A stretch of DNA of 64,000 bases. Origin: Neopestalotiopsis rosae. Its lineage: Eukaryota; Ascomycota; Sordariomycetes; Amphisphaeriales; Sporocadaceae. The translations under genes and the position numbers were made by a program. Where the stretch lies: contig JALGAS010000007.1 in assembly GCA_023078685.1 (NCBI GenBank), positions 806,001 to 870,000 of the forward strand. The letters are read 5' to 3'. The stretch's first letter is position 1. Each line of letters begins with the position of its first letter. This document shows, piece by piece, positions 1 to 9,189 of the stretch. A model generated the notes under the pieces. The model was not told the origin of the DNA and made no database searches. It saw nothing but the letters and a program-made list of their open reading frames with translations.

Positions 1-1050
1 CCTTTTGATGCCGAGGAGCTCCCAAAGCCTACGGAAGATATTTCGCAACTGAGATCAGATATCAAGAAATATGGCTACGGGTAGGCTTCGAGATGATACT
101 TGAACTACTGGTTGCTGATTTAAGCTGCAGTCTGATGAAAAATGCCTTATCCAAGGAAGAGGTTCGGATTATCAAGCAAGCCGTTCAAGAGCAAGCTGCT
201 GGTGAGCGAGAAGCCGGCGTGGCCACCTTCGACGGAGGCCCAGACGCCCCTAATCAGAGAATCTGGTAAGCCGAGCCTCAGGGCAGTCGACGAGATCATG
301 TGAGTTTCTTATTGACTCATGACCAGGAACATTATCAACAAGGGCGACGAGTTCATCGACCTGCTAAACCATCCTCTGATTGACGAGGTTATTCCGTGGT
401 ATCTTGGCGACCACCCCATCATCTACTCGTACACGGCCAACATTGCGCGGCCGGGCAACGTCCCCATGCAGCTGCATACGGATCAGCTTGCCATTACGCC
501 GCCGACTCGGGACATGGCGTATGGCATGAATATTATGTTCTACCTGGAAGATATCACCGACGAGAACGGCGCCACACGAGTGTATCCGGGTTCTCATCTG
601 GGCAATGTGGCACCCAACAATATCTTCACAGTGGTAAGTGTCTTTCAACCAATCTCTCGTTTCCGTCAAGAAGACCAAAGACTCATATGATCTGACTATA
701 ATTAGGAGGGCTCTCACCCCGCCGAAGGCCCAGCAGGCACCGCCCTCGTATTCGAGAGCCGCCTCTGGCACGCCACGGGCGCCAACCGCCAGAGCAGCGG
801 GGAGCGACCGGTGATCCTGCTCTTCTTCATGCGGTCCTTTGTGCGGCCGCAGGAGAACGCGTATCTGACGCTGCGCAAGGACGTGGAAGCAAAGCTGCCC
901 GATCGGCAAAAGGCCTTTTTAGGATTCCGTACCGCGCCCGGTATTGGCGGGCTTGAGGGAAACACGCTCGAGGGGTTCTATGTCAGTCGGAGAGAGGACG
1001 CCGTTGGCAGGCTTCGAAAGCCTCATCAGCCCCAAGAGGCGCAAAAGTAG
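1..1050 (+). CDS. PhyH-family Fe(II)/2-oxoglutarate dioxygenase, 5' partial
   Basis: Exons read 1-80, 131-265, 327-633 and 706-1050, joined by GT..AG introns of 50, 61 and 72 nt with frame kept throughout. The reading frame is open at base 1, so the start lies outside the window. The protein has the phytanoyl-CoA dioxygenase (PhyH) layout: an N-terminal segment with KYGYGLMKNALSKEEV, then YTANIARPGNVPMQLHTDQL carrying the first iron ligands (H-x-D), then YLEDITDENGATRVYPGSH, and finally LWHATGANRQS with the distal iron histidine and the 2-oxoglutarate-binding arginine. All three expected metal ligands are visible, so the protein could be active. Such enzymes hydroxylate lipids or secondary metabolites; the substrate cannot be told here. 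A transesterase-like gene 2.8 kb downstream on the same strand is the only hint of a metabolic context. Confidence 0.9.
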
Positions 1051-1461
1051 ACTGCCTGTTTCTGTCTTGCGATTCCAAATATGGATTGACTACGTCCCAC
1101 GGACTTACAGTCTTGTCGACTTTTGCTTCGACTTGAAGGGAGAGACGGCGACAGCGCCTACTACGAGAACGGGCAAGAACAACAAAGAATCATATGTGGA
1201 TTTCTGTTATTGGTTCAATGTGATGATATAAAGCTTAAGATGTACGAAGAAGTCAAACAGAAACAATAGAGACATGGAGATTAGGTGGATTAAATCACAA
1301 TTCACAGCAGGACAGTCAAGCTCCGTGACGCGTTGCAAGGTGTAGAATGGTGATGATGATCAGTACTTGAAAGCTCTCCTCGAAAGGCGCCTGAGTATAG
1401 CGGAATGGCTTTGAAACGGATATGCGATTGGAGTATCTGGGCACTCTCTCTCTCTCTCTCA

Positions 1462-1515
<54 letters not shown>

Positions 1516-1703
1516 CTCTCTCTCTCTCTCTCCTCCTCTCTCTCTCACTCCTCTCTCGGGGGCTCGGAATCGGAGCAGACCATCCCCGGACTGGCTAAAG
1601 AAGGAGCCCCTCGGGCCAATGGCGCTTCTTCCCATCAATCTGCCCCTCCTTCCCCTTTTTTTTTTTTTTTTTTTCTTTTACAGTCTGTCGGGCGACCCTG
1701 GAG
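1051..1703. other. Intergenic stretch with a CT microsatellite and a poly-T tract
   Basis: No gene is supported here. The first part should hold the 3' UTR of the dioxygenase gene. It also contains a long pyrimidine repeat and a T run at about 1657-1674. The Leu/Ser-rich ORF that runs through this area is only the translation of the CT repeat. Confidence 0.6.
1442..1556. repeat. (CT)n microsatellite, about 115 bp, slightly interrupted
   Basis: Almost uninterrupted CT dinucleotides with a few TCC and CAC interruptions, seen directly. It lies between the convergent 3' ends of the dioxygenase gene and the small minus-strand gene. Confidence 0.97.
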
Positions 1704-2030
1704 TCAAGCCATGACAGACTGCAGGGCCCGGGGTACGAGATCTTTGAATGCGTCCTCCACCTCGTCAATCGGTGGTAGGTTAGTATTGATCCCATTAGGT
1801 CGGGACGGTGGCGCTGTGGCCACAGCTGGCTCGACATCAATAAGCGAAGAGCCTGAGTCTGTCAGCAAATTATCTCTGTGATACTCTTTGTGGTATGACA
1901 TACCTGATGATTGGCTGATGAAAGCCTCGGTGGAGCTTCGCTTCTTGGACACCCAATTTGATGGCCCCGGAGTCGGCGACGTGCAGTCGACGAACTCGAT
2001 GTCCGTGCGACTCTGGTCGCCAGGCGCCAT
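1704..2030 (-). CDS. Small unknown protein, about 93 aa, one intron
   Basis: The minus-strand reading starts at the ATG whose complement is 2028-2030 (MAPGDQSRTDIEF) and ends at the stop at 1704. A 45-nt segment at 1859-1903 (minus strand GTATGT...GACAG) fits an intron. Because 45 is a multiple of three, both spliced and unspliced forms stay open. The spliced product is acidic and rich in Ser, Pro and Asp and ends in VPRALQSVMA. No domain is recognised. Evidence for a real gene is the clean splice signals and non-repetitive composition. Against it are the short length and the absence of a family. The upstream side (2100-2460 on plus) is a degenerate minisatellite, which would be part of its promoter. 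Confidence 0.45.
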   Translation of the reverse strand: MAPGDQSRTDIEFVDCTSPTPGPSNWVSKKRSSTEAFISQSSGMSYHKEYHRDNLLTDSGSSLIDVEPAVATAPPSRPNGINTNLPPIDEVEDAFKDLVPRALQSVMA

Positions 2031-3888
2031 GATAAATAATCTCGCGTGGGACGAATCGTCAACCAAAATCAACAATGAACAGATGTGACTGCTCCTCCAA
2101 TGCTAGGAGATTCTGCAGAAAGAAGATGGTTAGTATTTTCTTTAATAATCAGACAAGCAGAGATGGATAGTATAGATCAGGACTGGCGAGTACAGATAGG
2201 CATTGTGGTTGGCGAGAACGAATGACTATTGTAGATGTAGATGAAAAGAGCAAGCGTTTTGGGTAGGCGGGCGCCGGCGCAGGCAAAGACGACCAGCACT
2301 AGCGAGGACAGATGACTGTCTCAAATGGCAAAGGCAGGCGCTCCAGGTAGGCGGGTGCGGGCGCAGATGAGGCAACTCAGGGCTGGCGAGAACGGACAAG
2401 GACAGTGAGTGGTAGTGAATGGCAAGAGCAAGCACTCTGGGTAGGCGGGCAAGTATATCCTTAGATGACGACCAAGAGAGTCTGGTGACTTTCGTCTGAT
2501 GAGAGGGGCGGCGAGGAGGAGGAGTCGAATATGAGACGGAGATAGAACCCGAACGCGAGAAGATGCGACGGTGACTGAGAACGAGGTAGGAAAAGACTGC
2601 TATTGGAACGAAATATTAGACTTACCAAGACTCCTTCACCGCTTGGACCTTGTGCCGGCCATCGATTGCTTGATGAGCTCCGAGATCATCTCTTGTGTCT
2701 TTATTGCAGCATTCTGTCGGCTGACTCGAATATCGTCGAGCTGTTGAAGACAGTACGAATCAGTCCGTCAATGGAGGCGTCCTGTCGCTGACGTTAGAAC
2801 TGCAACATCTTGGGACTTCGTCGGATCTTCAAGACGAAAATGAAGCATAGTGCGGTACTGACCTGGATCTGAAGAAGATGCGAATGACTTGTGGAAGTCA
2901 GGTCCAGCTTGACGCCGGACCTGGGAAGTGTTGTGAAGAGTGAAGGTGGAAGGAATGGAAATTTGGCGGCGGCGGCAGCTATTTATTCTTGAGAGCTTGA
3001 GAACCAGGTGGGCGCCGAACAATCAGAGCAGAGAGCCTGCAGCAGACAATCACGGTTTTAAAAGCCTCGCCAGCCGGCGGCCTGGGTTGAGGCGGCAAAA
3101 TTTTCACGCAGGCACCTGTAGCCGACTACTGCTACTCGTTGTCCAGTCGACGTTTTCACTGATTGTCACTGGCTCGATTATTCTGCCTGTCTTTGTGAGT
3201 TCCGCATTGTGCTTCTGATGATTTTCCACCACCAGCCAGCAACAACTATTTCGTCCAAACAATCTTGAGCACTTGATCGTTAAGGCATGTTCTTGCCAGG
3301 CAGGTTGCTGTTATTCTGTCCGTCTCATTATTAGCTGGTGTCAGACGATCGAAGGCTGCATTGTGACTTGTGACGGAACGAATTATAGAGACATAAAATA
3401 CAATCATACACGTCTATGAAGTTTCACAACTTGGTTCATCAAGATGTAAGCTGTGTGAGTATCTTGAAGTAATAGGAAGCAGCAGTATCAAGTGCTGCGG
3501 AATCCAAGAATACGCCATTGCTTGCTATCAATGTCTTTACTAGATCGCGACTGCCAGATTCTATCAAAATACTTCACCAATGGTCGCTGAGCTTATGACA
3601 GTGCTGATTTGGCCAGAACAAATTTACCATTGAAGTTACAGATTATACTCCAAACCAATATAGTGTCGCCCATCGCATATTAGTCACGCTATAGGATGGT
3701 CTGGGCTCTTGCCGAGTAGTCGGCTGCCAAAAAGCGGGGACGGAGGTTAACCGAGTACCAGTACCATAAACAGACAGATCCCGCTACTCTGCCGAATCTT
3801 GCGCATGGGACTTCACTTGTGACTTGCATTCCTTTCCTTTCTTTTTGAGTGTTCTTGGTAGTGAGCGGTCAGGATAGCAAAATAATTC
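2031..3888. other. Intergenic region, no supported gene
   Basis: Several ORFs of 60-90 codons occur but none has a recognisable domain or convincing splice structure. The stretch holds the minisatellite at 2160-2460. The portion just before 3889 should contain the promoter of the transesterase-like gene, but no specific element is evident. Confidence 0.5.
2160..2460. repeat. Degenerate minisatellite, three units of about 85-90 bp
   Basis: Units share a core reading GGTAGGCGGG followed by GC-rich sequence, at about 2262, 2346 and 2439, each preceded by a GGCAAAGGC/GGCAAGAGC-like string and a CTGGCGAGAACGGAC-like string. The copies differ by substitutions and small indels. The ORF on the minus strand here is a by-product of the repeat. 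Confidence 0.7.
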
Positions 3889-5202
3889 ATGTTTATCATG
3901 GACAACATTGAGCAAAGGATCCGACAGGCAATCGAGGATGAGACGATCCTCGGCGCGGTCCTGGTCGCCAAGGACAAACCCGGTAACATTTCAGATCAGA
4001 CCATTATGCAAACACGCAAAGACGGACTGACAGAACATTCCAGGCAATCTAGACTACCACCGCGCTTTTGGCAAGCGCCAAGTCAGTCCAGTAGAGAAGC
4101 CCATGGAGCTGGACACCGTGCTTGCCATTGCTTCCATGACCAAGCTCATGACAACCATTGCGGCGCTCCAACTCGTCGAGCGCGGCGCCGTGACCCTGGA
4201 CGAGGATGTTACCAAACATCTAGATGTTTTGGCCCGGCAGGAAGTCGTAAAAGGCTTCCATCCAGACGGGACCCCGATTACTGAGAAGCGCGCCAACCCC
4301 ATCACACTGCGGCAGCTCCTCACGCACAGCTCGGGCGTCGGGTACGACTTCGCGCACCCCGAGATCAACATGTACAAGAAGCATCACAAGATGCCTCTTG
4401 GCAAGACCATTAACGAACGTTTTGGTGTGCCGCTCCTGTATCAGCCGGGCGAGGGTTGGTCGTATGGTGGCAGTTTGGACTGGGTAGGCCGTCTAGTCGA
4501 GGTTCTCAGCGGGCTGACGCTCGAGGACTACATGAAGAAGCACATTTGGGATCCCCTGGGAATCAAGGATGCGACTTTTTGGCCGGCCACGCGCCCTCGG
4601 GAGTACAGAGACCGCCAGTCGGCAATGACGATACGCGACAGCAAGACGGGCAAGGCCGCCCAGTCGCGCAAGCCGATCGACCTCGGCAGTGGGCTGACGG
4701 AAGCCGCGGGCGGTCAGGGAGCCTTTATCACGATGGATGATTACATGAAGGTGATGTATTCACTACTGATGGATGACGAGCGTCTGCTGCGCAAAGACAC
4801 GACCGAGATGATGTTCAAGCCTCAACTCTCCCAGTCTGCAAAGGCCGCACTCTTGGAGTCCGGTTGGGCCGTTGGGGTCGGCAACTTTCCCGAAACCAAC
4901 GAATACGACTGGGGCCTCGGAGGAATTTTGATCGATGGCGATAAACATCCATACAGGAAGAGAAACGCTCTGACATGGAGCGGAGCTCCGAACTTGGTTT
5001 GGGTAAGTAATCATGAATTCTGACATACTCATCCTACGAAGCAAGCTGACATGACTTCTCGCAGTTCATTGACCGGACAGCTGGTGTATGTGGCGTGTTT
5101 GGCTGTCAATTGCTACCCACAAAAGACGAAAAGATTGAAGCCTTGATCCAGATTTTTGAGGAAGGAGTATACAATTATAGTACCAACAGGATAAAACTGT
5201 GA
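3889..5202 (+). CDS. Serine beta-lactamase-fold transesterase/esterase (LovD/EstB-like)
   Basis: Exons 3889-3982, 4044-5002 and 5065-5202; introns of 61 and 62 nt have GT..AG ends and keep frame. An alternative start ATG lies at 3898. The protein has class C beta-lactamase/DD-peptidase family marks: the nucleophile motif S-M-T-K in IASMTKLMTTIAALQL, the family string LLTHSSGVGYDF, the YGGSLDW segment that supplies the catalytic tyrosine, and a C-terminal block WSGAPNLVW joined to FIDRTAGVCGVFGCQLLP. Length (about 396 aa) matches fungal LovD-like acyltransferases and EstB-like esterases. Relatives transfer acyl groups or hydrolyse esters in secondary metabolism, but many have unknown substrates. 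The PhyH dioxygenase gene upstream could belong to the same pathway; this is inference. The gene appears intact. Confidence 0.9.
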
Positions 5203-5618
5203 TAGATACATCATATTTACAACCATGCCAAGTACAGCACCTCCCGTCACCGACACAATATCACCCTTTAGATTGGCTGCATAAGCTGCCAGCACGTGGA
5301 TCCCGAATGCATGTGCAGTCCTCTATCCTACGGTGAGTGTCATGGATTCATCCCCAGAAGTCTTCTCGGCTGTCCTCGGCAAGCCAAACAGCATTTGGTG
5401 ACTGTTTGGCTCCAGTGGAGGCTTGTCTGGCGCAGGTACGGCGAGACCAACGGACTTCGCCTGTCCTGGTAATGCCATCTCAGACGCTGGCTTTGACGGC
5501 TAGGCTGTTATATCAAAGATTGAGTCATGATTCCGGCCTGGAAGCAAAGGGCTTGTCGCAATGGAATGCTTCACAAGCCGAGCTCTGCGTCACAAGCCAA
5601 AGTCTGAACCCTGTCCCC
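5203..5618. other. Short intergenic region between convergent genes
   Basis: It lies between the 3' ends of the transesterase-like gene (plus) and the PIG-F-like gene (minus). On the minus strand at about 5205-5300 there is a protein-like string containing LAAYAANLKGDIVSVTGG with small hydrophobic residues. This might be a gene remnant, but no splice partner was found. Confidence 0.4.
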
Positions 5619-6449
5619 TCATGCGAATCTCTTGCCATAGGCCAGAGTGCCTCCAACCAGCTTACCCAATACGTAGCCAGCATAGACACCCACCAGAATG
5701 GTAACCGGCCACTTCTGCCACTCGCGATCCCAGTCCAGCGGAATTGGCACAGCTCCAATCCATGCGCCAAAGCAAGCACCAATCAGACCACCAAAGGCCT
5801 CGTCAAAGGGTGATCGTACGCCTAGGATCTCAAGCCAGTCGTTCGTCGCGACGCCGTGGCTGTAAAATAGCGGGTAGAGGCCCAGCAGCGAGAGATGTAG
5901 GGAGCAGAGGAACGTATTCGGGAGGTGCGTCAGGAATGGCGCGCCAAAGAGGACGAAGAGGACGTGGAGAGGTACGGCGGCGAAGATGGTCAGGAGAACG
6001 GCGACTGTGGTTGTCTGTAGGTTGTAATAGTTAGCCACTGCATGCAAATGGTCCATCCAAGGGAAAGGAGAACCTACGACTGCAATATTGGGCCCAGCTC
6101 CGTCAGCCGCGGCCTTCTTCTTCTCGCCGGGCCGGAGCTTCTTTGAAGGTTTCATCGCTTGGGCCCCAGCTGGCGGCAGGCACAGAATCGTGTACGCAAC
6201 CTGCATGGCCAGGACCACGGGAGCAGAGCTCCACATGGTAGTGATTGGATCTTGGACCAGCGCATTGAACCTCGCGTAGAAGAATGCGGCGAGCAAGACT
6301 GGGTGAGCATGTCTGACGATTTGAGCTTGGGAGGACGGCAGGATAGGAACGGGTTTCGTTGTGGCTTCGCCGTTGGCGGATTTGGAGGCTTCGGGAGCAC
6401 CGGCTGTGCCCGATGGCGTAGACATTGTGACTGGATCTACGAGAGGCAT
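5619..6449 (-). CDS. GPI11: GPI-anchor biosynthesis protein of the PIG-F/GPI11 family
   Basis: The start is taken at the ATG complementary to 6447-6449 (MPLVDPVTMSTPSG); a second ATG is eight codons downstream. A 63-nt GT..AG intron at 6015-6077 with a CTAAC-like branch site stays in frame, so the unspliced ORF is misleadingly open. The protein is rich in hydrophobic helices (VLLAAFFYARFNALV, VLAMQVAYTILCL, VLLTIFAAVPLHVLFVLFGA, FLCSLHLSLLGLYPLFY, VTILVGVYAGYVLGKLVGG). It ends with the family signature around GAWIGAVPIPLDWDREWQKW. PIG-F partners the GPI ethanolamine-phosphate transferases in the ER membrane and is needed for GPI anchoring. The membrane topology and the PLDWDR..WQ.WP motif are the basis of the call. 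It is convergent with the transesterase-like gene. Confidence 0.88.
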   Translation of the reverse strand: MPLVDPVTMSTPSGTAGAPEASKSANGEATTKPVPILPSSQAQIVRHAHPVLLAAFFYARFNALVQDPITTMWSSAPVVLAMQVAYTILCLPPAGAQAMKPSKKLRPGEKKKAAADGAGPNIAVVGSPFPWMDHLHAVANYYNLQTTTVAVLLTIFAAVPLHVLFVLFGAPFLTHLPNTFLCSLHLSLLGLYPLFYSHGVATNDWLEILGVRSPFDEAFGGLIGACFGAWIGAVPIPLDWDREWQKWPVTILVGVYAGYVLGKLVGGTLAYGKRFA

Positions 6450-6912
6450 CGAAAGCGCTGCAACTGTTTGCGCTCTAAAGCAAAGATGCTGATCAGGAAA
6501 CGTGGTTGAAGCTTTGGTGTTGAAGCAAGCTACGTACGTGCATTGGTTACAGGGGGTTCCAGCAATTACCGGGTAGCACAATTGGCGCGTCGCTAGAGAG
6601 AAACGCTAAATTGGATCTGCGGCCCGCGCCTAAAATTGAATGAATCAACGTTGAATGATATCCTATTACGAGGTACACTCTGGGTATTCTCAGTGCTGAA
6701 GATACGGTAAGAGTTTGATGATTCAATTGCCTTCCCAGACTCCAATTTGGTCTTTCATGTTGCGTTCACTATGTATCTTAATCTAATGACATGGGCTACA
6801 ACTCTCTTCTCTGCCTTCTGAGTAGAGCGTTGTGCAGATATGCTCATAGCTATGCTTTGCCGTAATAACGCCATTTTAATGCAGGTCCTGAAGTGCCAGA
6901 TGCTCCCCGTGA
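6450..6912. other. Intergenic region between the PIG-F-like gene and translin
   Basis: This holds the upstream region of the PIG-F-like gene and the 3' flank of translin, both on the minus strand. No additional gene or clear regulatory motif is seen. Confidence 0.5.
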
Positions 6913-7802
6913 TCAAGCCTCTGCCTTGGGAATGAGGTTTCTCAGAGACAAATCGTAAATGACGTCCTCCACCTTCTTGACGTGATACTTGACGGCATCA
7001 ATTCTGCGGCGCACAACGTCGTTCTTGAGGTTGAGGAGCTGGAAGCCGGCGAACAAGTCCTTGATGAAGGCACTGATGCGGACAGTCAGGCTAATGTCAC
7101 CCATGGTGACAGAGTTCATGGCCAGACGACTGAGCTCGTCCGTGAGGTCGGTCAGCGCCAGAATGTACTCCTCAATGGTGATGTGGAAGGCATCACGGTC
7201 CTCCAGGTTGACAGGAACTGTAGCCATGGTTGATTAGACATTGGTGTGTAAAGCGGGAGCAGCACAACGAACCTGTAAGAATCTCGCCAACCTCTTCGAT
7301 GCGAAGTAGACGACCCAGCTCGCCGGGCCGAGATTCAGTTCCAAGGCCACCCAGCCAGGTGGTCAGGAGCATCGAGTAGATGAGGTTCTGAACTGATCTC
7401 GTCCACTTCTGGTTGTACCTGTTTGCAATTAGGTTAATTTTCATGACAGACCAATTGGGTGAGCTCACTTGTAGTAAGGATAGCTAGAGGCAAACTTGGA
7501 GAGCTCGCCAATGCTCTCGACAGCAGGCTTGATGCCTTCCTTCTGAACCTCGTCGAGCAGAGGTCCAACTGCATGTCATGTCAATTTCTCCTGCCTCCCA
7601 TCATGTGCCAGATCTGCTTACGCTTCGAGGTGGGTGTAGCATGGATGCGGCTCAGATGGCCTTGAGCGGTCGAGATGTGGCGGTTGAGACCAGTCAAAAT
7701 CTGATTCAACTTGTCGTTGACCTCGGTCTGCTCCACGGCGTGAGCCTGGAGGTACTGGAAGATCTCGGGATCAATCATGGCACTTGTGTTGCTGCTCGCC
7801 AT
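6913..7802 (-). CDS. Translin (single-strand nucleic-acid-binding endoribonuclease subunit)
   Basis: Exons on the minus strand: 7802-7622, 7568-7469, 7418-7273 and 7217-6913, with introns of 53, 50 and 55 nt. Spliced length is 243 aa, close to animal translin (about 228 aa). The C-terminal half matches the translin signature closely: HITIEEYILALTDLTDELSR, then LAMNSVTMGDISLTVRISAF, then LLNLKNDVVRRRIDAVKYHV and KKVEDVIYDLSLRN. The helical N-terminus (MIDPEIFQYLQ) and the YYKYNQKWTRSVQNLIYSML segment also fit. Translin forms octamers, binds RNA or DNA, and with TRAX makes the C3PO nuclease. Filamentous fungi are known to use this complex in tRNA processing. The gene looks intact; no TRAX gene is in the window. 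Confidence 0.95.
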
Positions 7803-8286
7803 TTTTGCCTGTTGGTGTGTTTACTTGGGGCGTTTGTAGCAATGTTGGTGCTTTTAGTGGGCGACCTTTTGCCGCTACAGATCAGGCAAAGTTTTTCACC
7901 AGCATTTTGGAGCATGTCACAATTCTCCAAACATCGATTAGAGTGCGATCATGCTGTATTCATCTCTATTATCATCTACGACCTAGCAAGCGTCAACTGT
8001 ATCTCAGCCTTTGAATGACGTCCTCTCAGGAGAAGGAGGGAAAAAGTATGTCATAAAGAAAGATCACGATTGTTCGGGCCGGTCAAAGGTTCGCATTCCG
8101 CATTCCGTAACACGCAACAGACGCCGCATTCCTACTGCTAGCGGCCGCATTCCTTGCATGTTTGCCACCGTCATGGTCAGAGACGTGAAGCACTTCGAAG
8201 GACGCAAAACACTTCGAGGGTGCTTATTGGTGCTTCTATATCCTGTGGCCCAGAATCGTGTCGAAGTTTTCGCTTCCGCAATATTA
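7803..8286. other. Upstream region of translin, no gene
   Basis: This stretch should contain the translin promoter and 5' UTR. Overlapping short ORFs on both strands have no recognisable content. A short repeated GCATTCC string occurs near 8095-8155. Confidence 0.4.
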
Positions 8287-8810
8287 CTGGCTTTTTCCTT
8301 GCTTCTTCAGCTCTTCTTTGCCTTTTGTACGCCACCGCAGCTCTGAGCGACCACCACGACATGATTGATTGGGGTTTCTTCTTCATAACACCAGTCTAGC
8401 TGGAATCACAATGAAAAAAAGAGTTTCGCGTCACTTGGCGGTAGTGAAAGGCCAAAGACCTGAGAGAATGTTAGTTATTATTGATTTTGGCTTAGATCGG
8501 GGATTGTCTTACACTTTCCGATTTGACATGGGCAAGCCCAGAGGCCAAAACGGGAGATACAAAAATAGGAATAATATTGATTGTGTTCCAATAGAACACT
8601 TTCAGATATTAAACTGAAAAGAACAGACTGAGAAAGCTAGTTAGTGAACTGGGACACCAGTCATGGTTGCCGGGGCAACTTACTACTACACTATTTTTGC
8701 GCTTTATTTTTATTTTTTATTTTTTATTTTTTATTTTTAATATTAATATTATTATATTTATTATATTTATTAGAATTATAATTGTTATAATTAAAATGTC
8801 TTATTATTTT
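8287..8810 (+). repeat. Dispersed repeat, copy 1 (with AT-rich tail)
   Basis: This segment shares several colinear blocks with the right end of the window. Positions 8559-8615 are identical over 57 bp to 63,783-63,839. Block CTTCTTCATAACACCAGTC plus the following CTGGAATCACAATGAAAAAA (8380-8418) matches 63,657-63,698. The string GAAAAGAACAGA (8617-8628) matches 63,907-63,918. Both copies then run into a TTATTTTTATT-type AT tract. The order and strand are the same in both; intervening parts differ by insertions or deletions. No coding frame is seen. It could be a degenerate non-autonomous element, possibly SINE-like given the AT tail, but the class is not established. Confidence 0.8.
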
Positions 8811-9189
8811 CCCCCTCCTTTAAAATTTTTATATAAAGTGTCAAAACTTACCCCGCGCTTTATTTTAAGCCCGCTCTTCGCTTTTTCTAGCTCACTAACC
8901 CGTATGCGGATAAGTAAATCACGGCATTAATGACTTTTGCACCGAGTCTTATGTATGTCAGACTTAAGTCTAGCATTAGCCACTAGTGTGGCTAGGGCGT
9001 AGCGCAGCCACACTCCCAGCCTTTAGCTGGATCGCCCCAGCCACTAAGTATCTAAATACTCTGTACTAAGGGTTCCTGAATGGAAGCACGTCCTGTCGAA
9101 TAAATTGCTAATGGGCAGCTAAAGGTGCAGCTACTATCACAAGATGAATTTAAGCAAAAATACCAAAATCTAATCATTGTCGCGATAAA
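8811..9189. other. Intergenic sequence with a perfect 8-bp stem-loop
   Basis: GTGTGGCT at 8986-8993 pairs with AGCCACAC at 9006-9013 across a 12-nt loop. No gene is seen. The stretch is moderately AT-rich after the dispersed repeat and could be part of an old element. Confidence 0.5.

Noticed and set aside
364..909. 181-codon minus-strand ORF
   Set aside because: Shadow of the PhyH exons; it crosses an intron and has no family resemblance.
1405..1881. 158-codon plus-strand ORF rich in Leu and Ser
   Set aside because: Translation of the CT microsatellite followed by the antisense of the small minus-strand gene.
8986..9013. Stem-loop GTGTGGCT/AGCCACAC considered as a terminator or snoRNA
   Set aside because: A single 8-bp stem without box C/D or H/ACA motifs; recorded only as an intergenic stem-loop.
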